A program made the position numbers and the translations under genes. From assembly GCF_014199435.1 (NCBI RefSeq), contig NZ_JACIJP010000004.1, positions 62,001 to 126,000 on the forward strand: DNA of 64,000 nt, read 5' to 3'. The first letter of the stretch is position 1. Each line of letters opens with the position of its first letter. A model generated the notes under the pieces. That model saw only the letters and a program-made list of their open reading frames with translations, searched no databases and was not told the DNA's origin. The DNA is from Sphingobium subterraneum (GTDB taxonomy: Bacteria > Pseudomonadota > Alphaproteobacteria > Sphingomonadales > Sphingomonadaceae). This document shows, piece after piece, positions 17,098 through 23,866 of this stretch.

Positions 17098-17114
17098 AGG
17101 CCCACCCCTCCTTA

Positions 17115-17145
17115 CCGTCATGCTGAACGTGTTTCAGCATCCATG
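17115..17145. repeat. family-B repeat arm, left
   Basis: An imperfect internal palindrome, TGCTGAA...TTTCAGCA, within a 30-nt arm that matches the inverted complement of the arm at 17301-17330 at 25 of 30 positions. It is the left boundary of the GIY-YIG remnant. Confidence 0.75.
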
Positions 17146-17311
17146 TTGCCGCACATTGGCGGATGTGAATGGCGCGAGAAGACAGCTCAAGAACTGGTAT
17201 CGGCAATGGAAGAGCAATCTGATCGAAACGGACAACCCGCAGTGGATCGACCTTGCAGTTGTTCTCGGGTTTGCGCCGACAGCTTCTCTGCCAAGGCCGG
17301 ATGGACCCTGA
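17146..17311 (+). pseudogene. GIY-YIG (URI) nuclease C-terminal remnant between inverted repeats
   Basis: The plus-strand frame 17177-17257 encodes RRQLKNWYRQWKSNLIE followed by TDNPQWIDLA. This closely follows the C-terminal helix of single-domain GIY-YIG nucleases (pattern EKQLKxWxRxWKxxLIE, then NPxWxDL). The catalytic N-terminal GIY...YIG half is missing, and the frame runs from the left repeat arm into the right one, where it stops. I interpret it as an internally deleted copy of a repeat-associated GIY-YIG gene. Confidence 0.6.
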
Positions 17312-17330
17312 AACAAGTTCAGGGTGACGG
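17301..17330. repeat. family-B repeat arm, right
   Basis: Contains CCTGAAACAAGTTCAGGG, an internal hairpin, in inverted orientation to the arm at 17115-17145. The stop codon of the GIY-YIG remnant frame lies in this arm. Confidence 0.75.
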
Positions 17331-17352
17331 AGCGGGAAGTGGGGTAGCTCCA

Positions 17353-17964
17353 TCACTTCGCCGCCTTCTTCAGCGCCAGCCGCACGAGCGCATCCAGACT
17401 CGCGCCGTCGCCCAGCTCCGCTTCGGCCGCCGCGACTGCCGCGCTCGCCTCATAGGGCTTGAACCCGAGGTTGCCGAGCGCACTCGCGGCGTCGGCGGCA
17501 AAGCTGCTCGTCGGCATCGGCGCGGTCCCGGCGGCGAGCGCCAACCCCGCACCCCCGCCGATCGTCCCGGTCTTGTCCTTGAGTTCGCGCACGATGCGTT
17601 CGGCGAGTTTCGGTCCGACGCCATTGGCGCGCGCGACCATCGCCTTGTCCTGGCTCGCGATTGCCCGGTGCAGTTCCGCGCCCTCCAGCACCGACAAGAT
17701 CGCCAGCGCCACCCGCGCACCCACGCCCTGCACTCCGGTCAGCAGCCGGAACCAGTCGCGTTCGTCCTCTGATGCAAAGCCGACAAGGCGTATGAAATCC
17801 TCCGCCACCAGCATTTCGGTATGGACCGTTACCGCTTCGCCGGTTCGGCCGAGCGCCGCCAGCGTGCGGCTCGATGCGCCGAAGAGATAGCCCACGCCGC
17901 CCACATCGACGACGGCGCTGTCGATGCCGGTGCTGGTCAATATCCCTTTAAGATGCGCGATCAT
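17353..17964 (-). CDS. ruvA: Holliday junction-binding protein RuvA
   Basis: The 203-residue product has an OB-fold N-terminus ([13 protein letters not shown]), two helix-hairpin-helix motifs ([17 protein letters not shown] and [19 protein letters not shown]) and a C-terminal RuvB-binding domain ending RLALKKAAK. RuvA binds the four-way junction and loads RuvB. It follows ruvC, separated by a family-A repeat. Confidence 0.96.
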   Translation of the reverse strand: MIAHLKGILTSTGIDSAVVDVGGVGYLFGASSRTLAALGRTGEAVTVHTEMLVAEDFIRLVGFASEDERDWFRLLTGVQGVGARVALAILSVLEGAELHRAIASQDKAMVARANGVGPKLAERIVRELKDKTGTIGGGAGLALAAGTAPMPTSSFAADAASALGNLGFKPYEASAAVAAAEAELGDGASLDALVRLALKKAAK

Positions 17965-17978
17965 GCCCCATCCCTAGA

Positions 17979-18065
17979 CGTTCGGGCTGAGCCTGTCGAA
18001 GCCCAGTTTTCACTTTTTGTACTCATGCAGGAAGAACGGCCCTTCGACAAGCTCAGGGCGAACGG
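17979..18065. repeat. family-A inverted repeat pair between ruvC and ruvA
   Basis: The left arm has GGGCTGAGCCTGTCGAAG and the right arm CTTCGACAAGCTCAGGGC, separated by about 33 nt. The arms are inverted copies and the RNA could form a long stem-loop. Confidence 0.85.
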
Positions 18066-18071
18066 AAACTT

Positions 18072-18563
18072 TTATGTTGTGCTCATTCGCCGCGCGCTGG
18101 CCATATGGTGCGCATGGGTGATCGCGACAGCCAGCGCGTCGGCGGCGTCCGGCCCGGCAATGGTCACGCCGGGCAGCAGGCGTGTGACCATGGCATGCAC
18201 CTGATCCTTGCTGGCGTTGCCGACGCCGACGACCGATTTCTTGACCAGCCGCGCGGCATATTCGCCGACCTCGATGCCCGTCCGCGCCGCGCCGAGCAGC
18301 ACGACGCCGCGGGCCTGGCCGAGCTTCAGCGTCGATTGGGGGTTGGCGTTGACGAACACTTCTTCCACCGCCGCGGCATCGGGCTTGTAAAGCAACAGCA
18401 GGTCGGTCAGCGCCGCATCGAGCGCCAGCAGCCGCGCGGGAAGGGGAGCCTTGGCGTCAGTTTTGATCTGTCCGTTGGCGATGTGCGACAGGCGGTTGCC
18501 CTGCGCCGAGATGACGCCCCAGCCGGTCGTGCCAAGGCCGGGATCGAGGCCGAGGATCAGCAT
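18072..18563 (-). CDS. ruvC: Holliday junction resolvase RuvC
   Basis: The 163-residue RNase H-fold endonuclease has [13 protein letters not shown] with the first catalytic Asp, [22 protein letters not shown], and the late acidic cluster [14 protein letters not shown]. It cleaves Holliday junctions symmetrically. Its ATG abuts the stop codon of the small repeat gene directly upstream (TAGATG) and no purine-rich ribosome site is visible. Translation probably depends on termination of the upstream gene. Confidence 0.96.
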   Translation of the reverse strand: MLILGLDPGLGTTGWGVISAQGNRLSHIANGQIKTDAKAPLPARLLALDAALTDLLLLYKPDAAAVEEVFVNANPQSTLKLGQARGVVLLGAARTGIEVGEYAARLVKKSVVGVGNASKDQVHAMVTRLLPGVTIAGPDAADALAVAITHAHHMASARRMSTT

Positions 18564-18788
18564 CTACTGAAAAAGAACCGTTGCTCCATCACCAGCACCA
18601 GTGGCTATCGATCGCATCTCGGTAGCAGAAAATTTGGCAGAATTCGACACAATCAGGTGCCCACCATTATTCAAGCCCGTGGCTATCGACCGTAATTCTG
18701 TAGCACTAAACCTTGACCCATTTACGTGTAGGCTACCACCGCCTGTCGCCACCGAACGCAGCTCAAGGGCAGTAAGATGCTCTATCAT
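18564..18788 (-). CDS. small repeat protein of unknown function between yebC and ruvC
   Basis: The 74-residue product is built from three copies of an [11 protein letters not shown] unit ([11 protein letters not shown] near residue 6, [11 protein letters not shown] at 28, [11 protein letters not shown] at 54), spaced 22 and 26 residues apart. Each is followed by a short hydrophobic strand-like segment (SLHV, HLIV, TVLF). There is no signal peptide or membrane segment. The ATG overlaps the yebC stop as ATGA, with GGAG 8 nt upstream inside yebC, and the stop abuts the ruvC start. By hand count the gene is about 50% G+C, well below its neighbours. I do not recognise the family; an alpha/beta solenoid is suggested by the pattern. 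Confidence 0.7.
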   Translation of the reverse strand: MIEHLTALELRSVATGGGSLHVNGSRFSATELRSIATGLNNGGHLIVSNSAKFSATEMRSIATGAGDGATVLFQ

Positions 18789-19528
18789 GCTATTTTCTCC
18801 ATGATCTCGTCGGACACTTCATAATTGCCCCACACGGTCTGGACGTCGTCATCTTCTTCCAGCGTGTCGATCAGCTTGAGCAGGGTCGCGGCGTTGGCCT
18901 CGTCGACGTCGACCGTGGTCTGCGGTTTCCACGCCAGCTTGGCGCTGTCCGCCGGACCGAGCGAGGCTTCGAGCGCCTTCGATACTTCATGGAGCGCGTC
19001 CATCGCCGTCCAGATCTCGTGCTCGTCCTCGTTCGACGACACGTCCTCCGCGCCCGCTTCCAGCGCCGCCTCGAAAATCGCGTCGGGATCGCCCGCCTTC
19101 GCCGGATAGGTGATCAGGCCCATGCGGTCGAACCCATGGCTCACCGCGCCGCTCGCGCCCAGATTGCCGCCGTTCTTGCTGAACGCCGTGCGGACGTTGG
19201 TAGCGGTGCGGTTGCGGTTGTCGGTCAGCGCCTCGACGATGACGGCGACGCCGCCGGGGCCATAGCCCTCATAGCGCACTTCTTCATAGTTCTCGCCGTC
19301 GCCCTTGGTCGCCTTGTCGATCGCGCGCTGGATGTTGTCCTTGGGCATCGACTGCGCCTTAGCCGCGTTGACGGCAAGCCGCAGGCGCGGGTTCATGTCC
19401 GGATCGGCCATGCCCATCTTCGCCGCGACGGTGATTTCGCGGCTCAGCTTGGAGAACATGGCAGAGCGCTTCTTGTCCTGCGCGCCCTTGCGATGCATGA
19501 TGTTCTTGAATTTGCTATGGCCGGCCAC
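18785..19528 (-). CDS. yebC: YebC/PmpR-type (TACO1) regulator
   Basis: The 247-residue product starts [20 protein letters not shown], the hallmark of the YebC/TACO1 family, and contains [20 protein letters not shown]. Family members act as transcription regulators or aid translation of difficult peptide sequences. The classical yebC-ruvCAB order is kept, but with the small repeat gene wedged between yebC and ruvC. Confidence 0.96.
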   Translation of the reverse strand: MAGHSKFKNIMHRKGAQDKKRSAMFSKLSREITVAAKMGMADPDMNPRLRLAVNAAKAQSMPKDNIQRAIDKATKGDGENYEEVRYEGYGPGGVAVIVEALTDNRNRTATNVRTAFSKNGGNLGASGAVSHGFDRMGLITYPAKAGDPDAIFEAALEAGAEDVSSNEDEHEIWTAMDALHEVSKALEASLGPADSAKLAWKPQTTVDVDEANAATLLKLIDTLEEDDDVQTVWGNYEVSDEIMEKIA

Positions 19529-19609
19529 GGCCTGCTCCCTGTTGTTGGATCGGATCTGCGCGCTGTCTAGCGATGCCGCGCCAAGGTGGCAAGCGGGCGA
19601 GGGGCTGCG

Positions 19610-20743
19610 CTACAACTCCCCGAGTATCTCCGCCAGTGTCGCCATGCAGTCGCGCCCCAGTTGCATGGACCGCGCCGGGGACCACCCGAAATCCGCGTCG
19701 GGCAGGTCATCATGGTCCTTGAACGGCATTTCCAGCGTCATGCTGACCGCGCCGAAACGCTCGGCGAGCTGCGCAGTGGACATAGACAGGTTGGCACGAC
19801 CCGGCTGGCCGATGGGATAGCCCTGGCGGGTCTGGAAATCGGGCGTCCGCGCCGCCAACAGATCGCGGTAGCGGTTGTAGAGCGCCAGCCGGTCCTGCTT
19901 CAGCGAAGGAATGCCTTCGAATCCTGCAATGAACACGGCCGGTATCGCCTCGTCGCCGTGCACGTCCATCGCGAAATCGACGCCGGTCTCGTCCATCGCC
20001 GCGCGCACATGGAATACCTCCGGGCTGCGTTCGAGCGAGGGATCATGCCATTCGCGGTTGAGGTTGACGCCAACCGCATTGGTGCGCAGATGTCCGCGAC
20101 GGCTACCGTCGGGGTTCATGTTGGGCACGATACGGAACGTTGCCTTTTGACGCAGGAGCCGAGCGACGCTGTCTTCCACGTCGCACAGCCGGTCGAGCGC
20201 GCCTTCGATCCACCATTCCGCCATCGTCTCGCCCGGATGCTGGCGGGCATAGAGCCACACCTGCTTGGGTCCTTCGCCGAGCGTCAGCAGGTCGATCGGC
20301 TGTCCGTCGAGCGTCGTCCCCAGCTCACGCGCCGTAACGCCCGGCTGGCTGGCCGCCCAGGCAATCAGGTCGTGATGCCGTTCCATCGAATAGGGTGCGA
20401 AATACGCGACCCAGACGGCATTGCTATCCGGCGCAAGGCGGATCGTCAGCCGCCCGTCGGCGTAGTCGGTCTCGGCCATCCACCAGGTTTCGCGGTCCTC
20501 GCTGACCCGCGCTTGATAGTTCTTCCACCCGTCCGGATAGGCTGATCCGCCGCAATTGGTGATAACCAGCTCGACCTCAGCCCCCGCGGCGCCTGCCACG
20601 CGGAAATGGAACCACTGGTAAAAATCGCTCTGAAGGTCGGGCACGATTTCCAGCTCGGCCCGAAAGCCCGTCTGCGCATTGCCGCTTGTGGAAAGGACGC
20701 GGATATTGCCCGCGTCAAAGGCGCTCGTAATCGATAAGGTCAT
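19610..20743 (-). CDS. M14-family zinc carboxypeptidase, cytosolic carboxypeptidase (CCP)-like
   Basis: The 377-residue product has an N-terminal beta domain (about 1-125) typical of cytosolic carboxypeptidases, then a peptidase M14 domain. Zinc ligands are visible as HPGET (about 169) and, later, the His of DVHGDE; NLNREW provides substrate-binding residues and LEMPFKD the catalytic glutamate region. No signal peptide is seen. The start overlaps the stop of the upstream lipoprotein gene as ATGA. Eukaryotic relatives trim glutamate tails from tubulin; the bacterial substrate is not known. Confidence 0.85.
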   Translation of the reverse strand: MTLSITSAFDAGNIRVLSTSGNAQTGFRAELEIVPDLQSDFYQWFHFRVAGAAGAEVELVITNCGGSAYPDGWKNYQARVSEDRETWWMAETDYADGRLTIRLAPDSNAVWVAYFAPYSMERHHDLIAWAASQPGVTARELGTTLDGQPIDLLTLGEGPKQVWLYARQHPGETMAEWWIEGALDRLCDVEDSVARLLRQKATFRIVPNMNPDGSRRGHLRTNAVGVNLNREWHDPSLERSPEVFHVRAAMDETGVDFAMDVHGDEAIPAVFIAGFEGIPSLKQDRLALYNRYRDLLAARTPDFQTRQGYPIGQPGRANLSMSTAQLAERFGAVSMTLEMPFKDHDDLPDADFGWSPARSMQLGRDCMATLAEILGEL

Positions 20744-21345
20744 TTGACCGTTATAGTCTGCCCCGACAGCCCCGGATAGTCCCTGAACAGTGCGCTGGCG
20801 AGCTTGCCCGCGGCAATGCCCGGCTGGGACGCGGGCGTGCCTTCCTTCGCTTCGGTCAAGGCGCGGCCTTCCCAGATCGCGGCATTATTGGCGCGGCGGC
20901 GGATTTGCACCGAAAGCTCGCTCGTCACGATATCCTTGGGCTTCCCCGAAAGGTTGATGCCGATACCGACGCCCAGCCCGCTGCCATAGCTGCCCGTCGA
21001 GCCGCCGACACCCACGCTGACCGGGGACTGGCGCGGCCCGCTCGGGCGGAAGCTGCGGCGGAACGATACCAGCGCGACATAATCGCTGGCGCGGAGCGTC
21101 TGCTTGCCGGTTTCGTCGACGAAGCCGATTCGCTGCAGCTCCTGTCCGACAGCGGCGGCATAGGTGCGGAACTCCATGCTGACGTCGGGATTGCCCTGCG
21201 CTTCCTCGACAACAATGCCGCCCGTCGAAGCCACTGGCGGCCCGGCATGAAACCGCGTGACCTCGACAGGAGGGATGGCTGTCGCGCATCCACCGAGGAC
21301 TGTCGACCCCGCCAGTATTGCCGCCCAATATGCTGTCTTGCGCAT
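20740..21345 (-). CDS. DUF4136-type lipoprotein
   Basis: The 201-residue product has a lipoprotein signal with lipobox LGGC (Cys 20). A beta-rich domain follows, with TVDE-like segments [18 protein letters not shown] and [11 protein letters not shown] and a glycine/serine stretch ([19 protein letters not shown]). Size and pattern fit DUF4136 outer-membrane lipoproteins of unknown role. It overlaps the M14 peptidase by 4 nt, so the two are probably translated together. The ATG at 21345 is preferred because it begins the signal peptide. Confidence 0.75.
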   Translation of the reverse strand: MRKTAYWAAILAGSTVLGGCATAIPPVEVTRFHAGPPVASTGGIVVEEAQGNPDVSMEFRTYAAAVGQELQRIGFVDETGKQTLRASDYVALVSFRRSFRPSGPRQSPVSVGVGGSTGSYGSGLGVGIGINLSGKPKDIVTSELSVQIRRRANNAAIWEGRALTEAKEGTPASQPGIAAGKLASALFRDYPGLSGQTITVK

Positions 21346-21458
21346 GTCTCTCTCCTGCACGCGGTAACGCGCGCCTCTTGCCATAACATCCTGGCCATAA
21401 CTTGGCTGCACCTTCGATGAACAATGCACGAAATCGGTGCGATTATTGCTGTGCGGCC

Positions 21459-21487
21459 TTGACTTTGCGGCGCCCGGCCCATAGGGG
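21459..21487 (+). promoter_or_regulatory. putative sigma-70-type promoter for rpmJ
   Basis: TTGACT (21459-21464) and TAGGGG (21482-21487) are separated by 17 nt, about 45 nt before the rpmJ start. The -35 box is good, the -10 box weak but of a kind seen in GC-rich alphaproteobacteria. Confidence 0.4.
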
Positions 21488-21531
21488 CAGCGCTTCGATT
21501 TTCCGCTATTGAACAGTTTGAAGGCCGCGTC

Positions 21532-21657
21532 ATGAAGATTCGCAACTCGCTGAAGTCGCTCAAGGACCGTCACCGCGATAACCGCGTGATCCGTCGTCGT
21601 GGGCGCACCTACGTCATCAACAAGACGAACCGCCGCTTCAAGGCGCGCCAGGGCTGA
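21532..21657 (+). CDS. rpmJ: 50S ribosomal protein L36
   Basis: A 41-residue basic protein starting [18 protein letters not shown] and ending [12 protein letters not shown]. This is the cysteine-poor (C-minus) L36 paralogue, lacking the CxxC...CxxxH zinc site, and is the usual form in alphaproteobacteria. It stands alone rather than in the spc ribosomal operon. A terminator follows at 21700. Confidence 0.95.
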   Translation: MKIRNSLKSLKDRHRDNRVIRRRGRTYVINKTNRRFKARQG

Positions 21658-21699
21658 TTTCGCGGGACGGTTCGCCGTCTCCGTCAGCATATACGGAAG

Positions 21700-21725
21700 A
21701 CCCGGTCAGCAATGGCCGGGTTTTT
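21700..21725 (+). terminator. Rho-independent terminator after rpmJ
   Basis: ACCCGGTC and GGCCGGGT pair (one G-T wobble) around a 6-nt loop, followed by TTTTT. Confidence 0.85.
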
Positions 21726-21796
21726 GATGTCTGGAGCGGAGCGCGTGCGAAAATGTTGCCGCGGATATCCATATATCTCCCCAACACCGATACACC

Positions 21797-21860
21797 CCCG
21801 TTCGGTTCGAACGACGTCGAGAGTCTCCGGTCCATGTCGACTCTACCTCAACATCGGGGC
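21797..21860. repeat. degenerate variant family-A' inverted repeat
   Basis: CCCGTTCGGTTCGAACGACG with a following GTCGAGA, then an inverted, diverged right arm ending ACATCGGGG. It resembles the better preserved copy at 48208-48275. It lies between rpmJ and pyrF. Confidence 0.45.
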
Positions 21861-21874
21861 AGAATCCCCTGGCC

Positions 21875-22549
21875 CTAGAGCGTGGCTTCAATCTCGCGCG
21901 CGGCCATGTCCGGGTCATCGGCTTGTGTGATCGGTCGGCCCACCACAATGATCGATGCGCCGGCATCGATCGCCGCGCGAGGAGTGACGGCCCGTTTCTG
22001 ATCGCCGAGCCGCCCGCCTGCCGGACGGACGCCGGGCACCACGAAAAAGCCGTCCTGCCAGCGTTGCCGCACGAGCGCCACTTCCTCGCCGGAACAGACG
22101 ATGCCGTCCAGTCCCGCGTCCTGAGCGAGATCGGCGAGCCGCTGGACCTGCGCGGCGGCATCGCGCGCCACGCCGATTTCATTGAGGTCACTGGCGTCCA
22201 GGCTGGTCAGCACTGTTACCGCGACCACCTTCGTTTTGACGCCCGCCGCCGCCTTGGCGTCCTCCAGCATGGCCCGCCCCCCGGCCGCATGGACGGTGAG
22301 GATCGCCGGTTCCAGCACGTGCAACGCCTGCACGGCCTTCGCCACCGTATTGGGAATATCGTGAAGCTTCAGGTCCAGAAAGATCGGCAGCCCCAGCTTT
22401 GCCATCTCGTGGATGCCGTGGTGCCCGTTCGCGCAGAAGAATTCGAGACCCAGCTTGATGCCGCCGACATGGTTGTGCACCCGCTTCGCCAGCAGGCGTG
22501 CGCGTTCCAGATCCGGCGTGTCGATCGCTACGTAAATCGGGCTTTTCAT
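21875..22549 (-). CDS. pyrF: orotidine 5'-phosphate decarboxylase
   Basis: The 224-residue TIM barrel has FLDLKLHDIPNTV, the catalytic Lys-Asp-Lys signature, and the phosphate-binding SIIVVGRPIT near the end. It decarboxylates OMP to UMP, the last step of de novo pyrimidine synthesis. Its ATG overlaps the stop of the upstream lapA-like gene as ATGA. Confidence 0.96.
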   Translation of the reverse strand: MKSPIYVAIDTPDLERARLLAKRVHNHVGGIKLGLEFFCANGHHGIHEMAKLGLPIFLDLKLHDIPNTVAKAVQALHVLEPAILTVHAAGGRAMLEDAKAAAGVKTKVVAVTVLTSLDASDLNEIGVARDAAAQVQRLADLAQDAGLDGIVCSGEEVALVRQRWQDGFFVVPGVRPAGGRLGDQKRAVTPRAAIDAGASIIVVGRPITQADDPDMAAREIEATL

Positions 22550-22905
22550 GATGGTCCGCTGGCTGGATCGGAAGGCGTGACGGGGAGGGCGGGAGCGACG
22601 GTAACCGGTGTATCCGTATTTGCCGCCGAAACGGGGGCCAGCGCACTCGCCAGTGCCCGTTCAGCGCTGTCGAGCTTGCGGCGCATGCTCCAGCGCGATG
22701 TGCGCGCGAGTATCCACATCGGAACCAGTCCGATCAGGAAGGCGGCCAGGATCAGGATGGGAAGCCGCGTTTCGATGATGATGTCATCCCACAGCTTGAC
22801 GGGAATATAGCCGGAATAGGTGGGTGGCACAGTCCAGTTCGCCTTGGCGAACAAGGCCAGCGCTACGGCCAGGATCACCCAGAATGCGGTTTTGAGGAAG
22901 TTCAT
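22546..22905 (-). CDS. LapA-domain (DUF1049) inner-membrane protein
   Basis: The 119-residue product has two membrane helices (about 5-21 and 46-66) in the LapA/YciS arrangement, a charged helix (WSMRRKLDSAERALASAL) and a Pro/Thr/Val-rich tail. LapA helps regulate lipopolysaccharide synthesis in enterics. The pairing with pyrF is reminiscent of lapA-pyrF linkage in other proteobacteria. The start is ATG MNFLKTAFW. Confidence 0.8.
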   Translation of the reverse strand: MNFLKTAFWVILAVALALFAKANWTVPPTYSGYIPVKLWDDIIIETRLPILILAAFLIGLVPMWILARTSRWSMRRKLDSAERALASALAPVSAANTDTPVTVAPALPVTPSDPASGPS

Positions 22906-23002
22906 GGCCGGGCCTCTCGGTTAATGCGCCCAGCTTAACGATTTTTCGCAGCGGTTCCACCCCGTATAACGGACAATGGCTTAGCGATGCACATAACGGC
23001 CT

Positions 23003-23068
23003 CGGCCCGTCTCTCCCGCCGATGCCGACGGCGCGGGGCCGTCGGCAAAGGGCAGCAGAGACGGGCCG
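23003..23068. other. 66-nt nested hairpin between lapA-like and tonB-like genes
   Basis: The outer arms CGGCCCGTCTCT (23003-23014) and AGAGACGGGCCG (23057-23068) pair perfectly over 12 bp. The inner arms GCCGACGGC (23024-23032) and GCCGTCGGC (23038-23046) pair perfectly over 9 bp. An asymmetric internal loop lies between them. There is no T tract on either side. It could be a structured RNA, a mRNA stabiliser or a repeat. Confidence 0.6.
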
Positions 23069-23095
23069 GAGGATGCCCGCAATGCACCGAGCAGA

Positions 23096-23446
23096 TTACA
23101 TCAGCTTCCAGGTCAACGGGAGCACGACAGTGGTCGCGCCACCTGGAGGGGCCGGGAACGTGCCAGCCTTGGCGGGCAGGGCCAGCGCTTCACGATCCAG
23201 CACCGAAGAGCCGGACGGCGTGACCATTTCGGTCTTCTCGATGGCGCCCGAAGCGCTCACATAGACCTTGACCTTCACGGTGCCCTCATCGCCGCGCATC
23301 TGCGCCGCGCGGGGGTAGGTCTGCTTAGACGCGATCAGGCGCGCAACCTGGCGCTGCCAATCGGCGGACTGTGCGAAAACGGGGGTGGTGAACGCCACGA
23401 GCGCGGCTGCGGCGACCAGGCATTTGCCCGAAATTGTTCTTACCAT
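23096..23446 (-). CDS. periplasmic TonB C-terminal-domain protein
   Basis: The 116-residue product has a signal peptide ending PVFAQ followed by a TonB-type C-terminal domain (YPRAAQMRGDEGTVKVKVYVS, PSGSSVLDREAL). It lacks the N-terminal anchor helix and proline linker of true TonB, so it cannot itself transduce energy as TonB does. AGGAGGT upstream of ATG 23446 decides the start. It is likely monocistronic, flanked by 420 nt of upstream intergenic DNA. Confidence 0.8.
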   Translation of the reverse strand: MVRTISGKCLVAAAALVAFTTPVFAQSADWQRQVARLIASKQTYPRAAQMRGDEGTVKVKVYVSASGAIEKTEMVTPSGSSVLDREALALPAKAGTFPAPPGGATTVVLPLTWKLM

Positions 23447-23866
23447 GATGTTAACCTCCTGTTGAGCCAGGCAATTTCTCGCTTCTGACAGGATCCTGTT
23501 AGCGTAACAGGCATAAAGTGCCGTCAACAGCTATGGTTAATGCGGCTTTTACCCGACCTGGGACACGGTTTTATTGAGGAACAGCGGAATTCTTACTGAA
23601 GCTGCGTGCTGTCAACTTCAACCGCCGCGCGATGGTCAGGAAATCAATTTAACGTCTTGGATCGGATAGTACAAGTTCCACGGCATCCGGACCGGGTCGC
23701 AGCGCGACGATTCGCCGCCCGCCTTGTCATTCCCATGTTCGTGCGGCGCCGCTGCTGCGCGCCGCGACGTCTGCTTACCTGAGGTCTTTTTTGTGTGTCC
23801 CGTCGGTTCAACGAAAAGCGCCGCCGTGACGGATCACGACGGCGCAGTTTCTTGGGGATACCGCTA
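23447..23866. other. 420-nt intergenic region
   Basis: I see no supportable gene. It contains the leader of the TonB-C gene and, at 23814-23845, the terminator of the chemoreceptor. The remaining 330 nt show no recognisable element. Confidence 0.6.
23814..23845 (-). terminator. Rho-independent terminator after the chemoreceptor gene
   Basis: On the minus strand, GCGCCGTCGTGA pairs with TCACGGCGGCGC (12 bp, one wobble) around TCCG, followed by TTTT, 22 nt after the stop codon. Confidence 0.85.

Noticed and set aside
17115-17330. An insertion sequence between ruvB and ruvA
   Set aside because: No transposase and no target duplication visible; the only coding remnant is GIY-YIG-like.
16054-17772. 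A 572-codon plus-strand open frame over ruvB and ruvA
   Set aside because: Shadow of two certain minus-strand genes. Only the 17146-17311 part, in another frame, has recognisable protein similarity.
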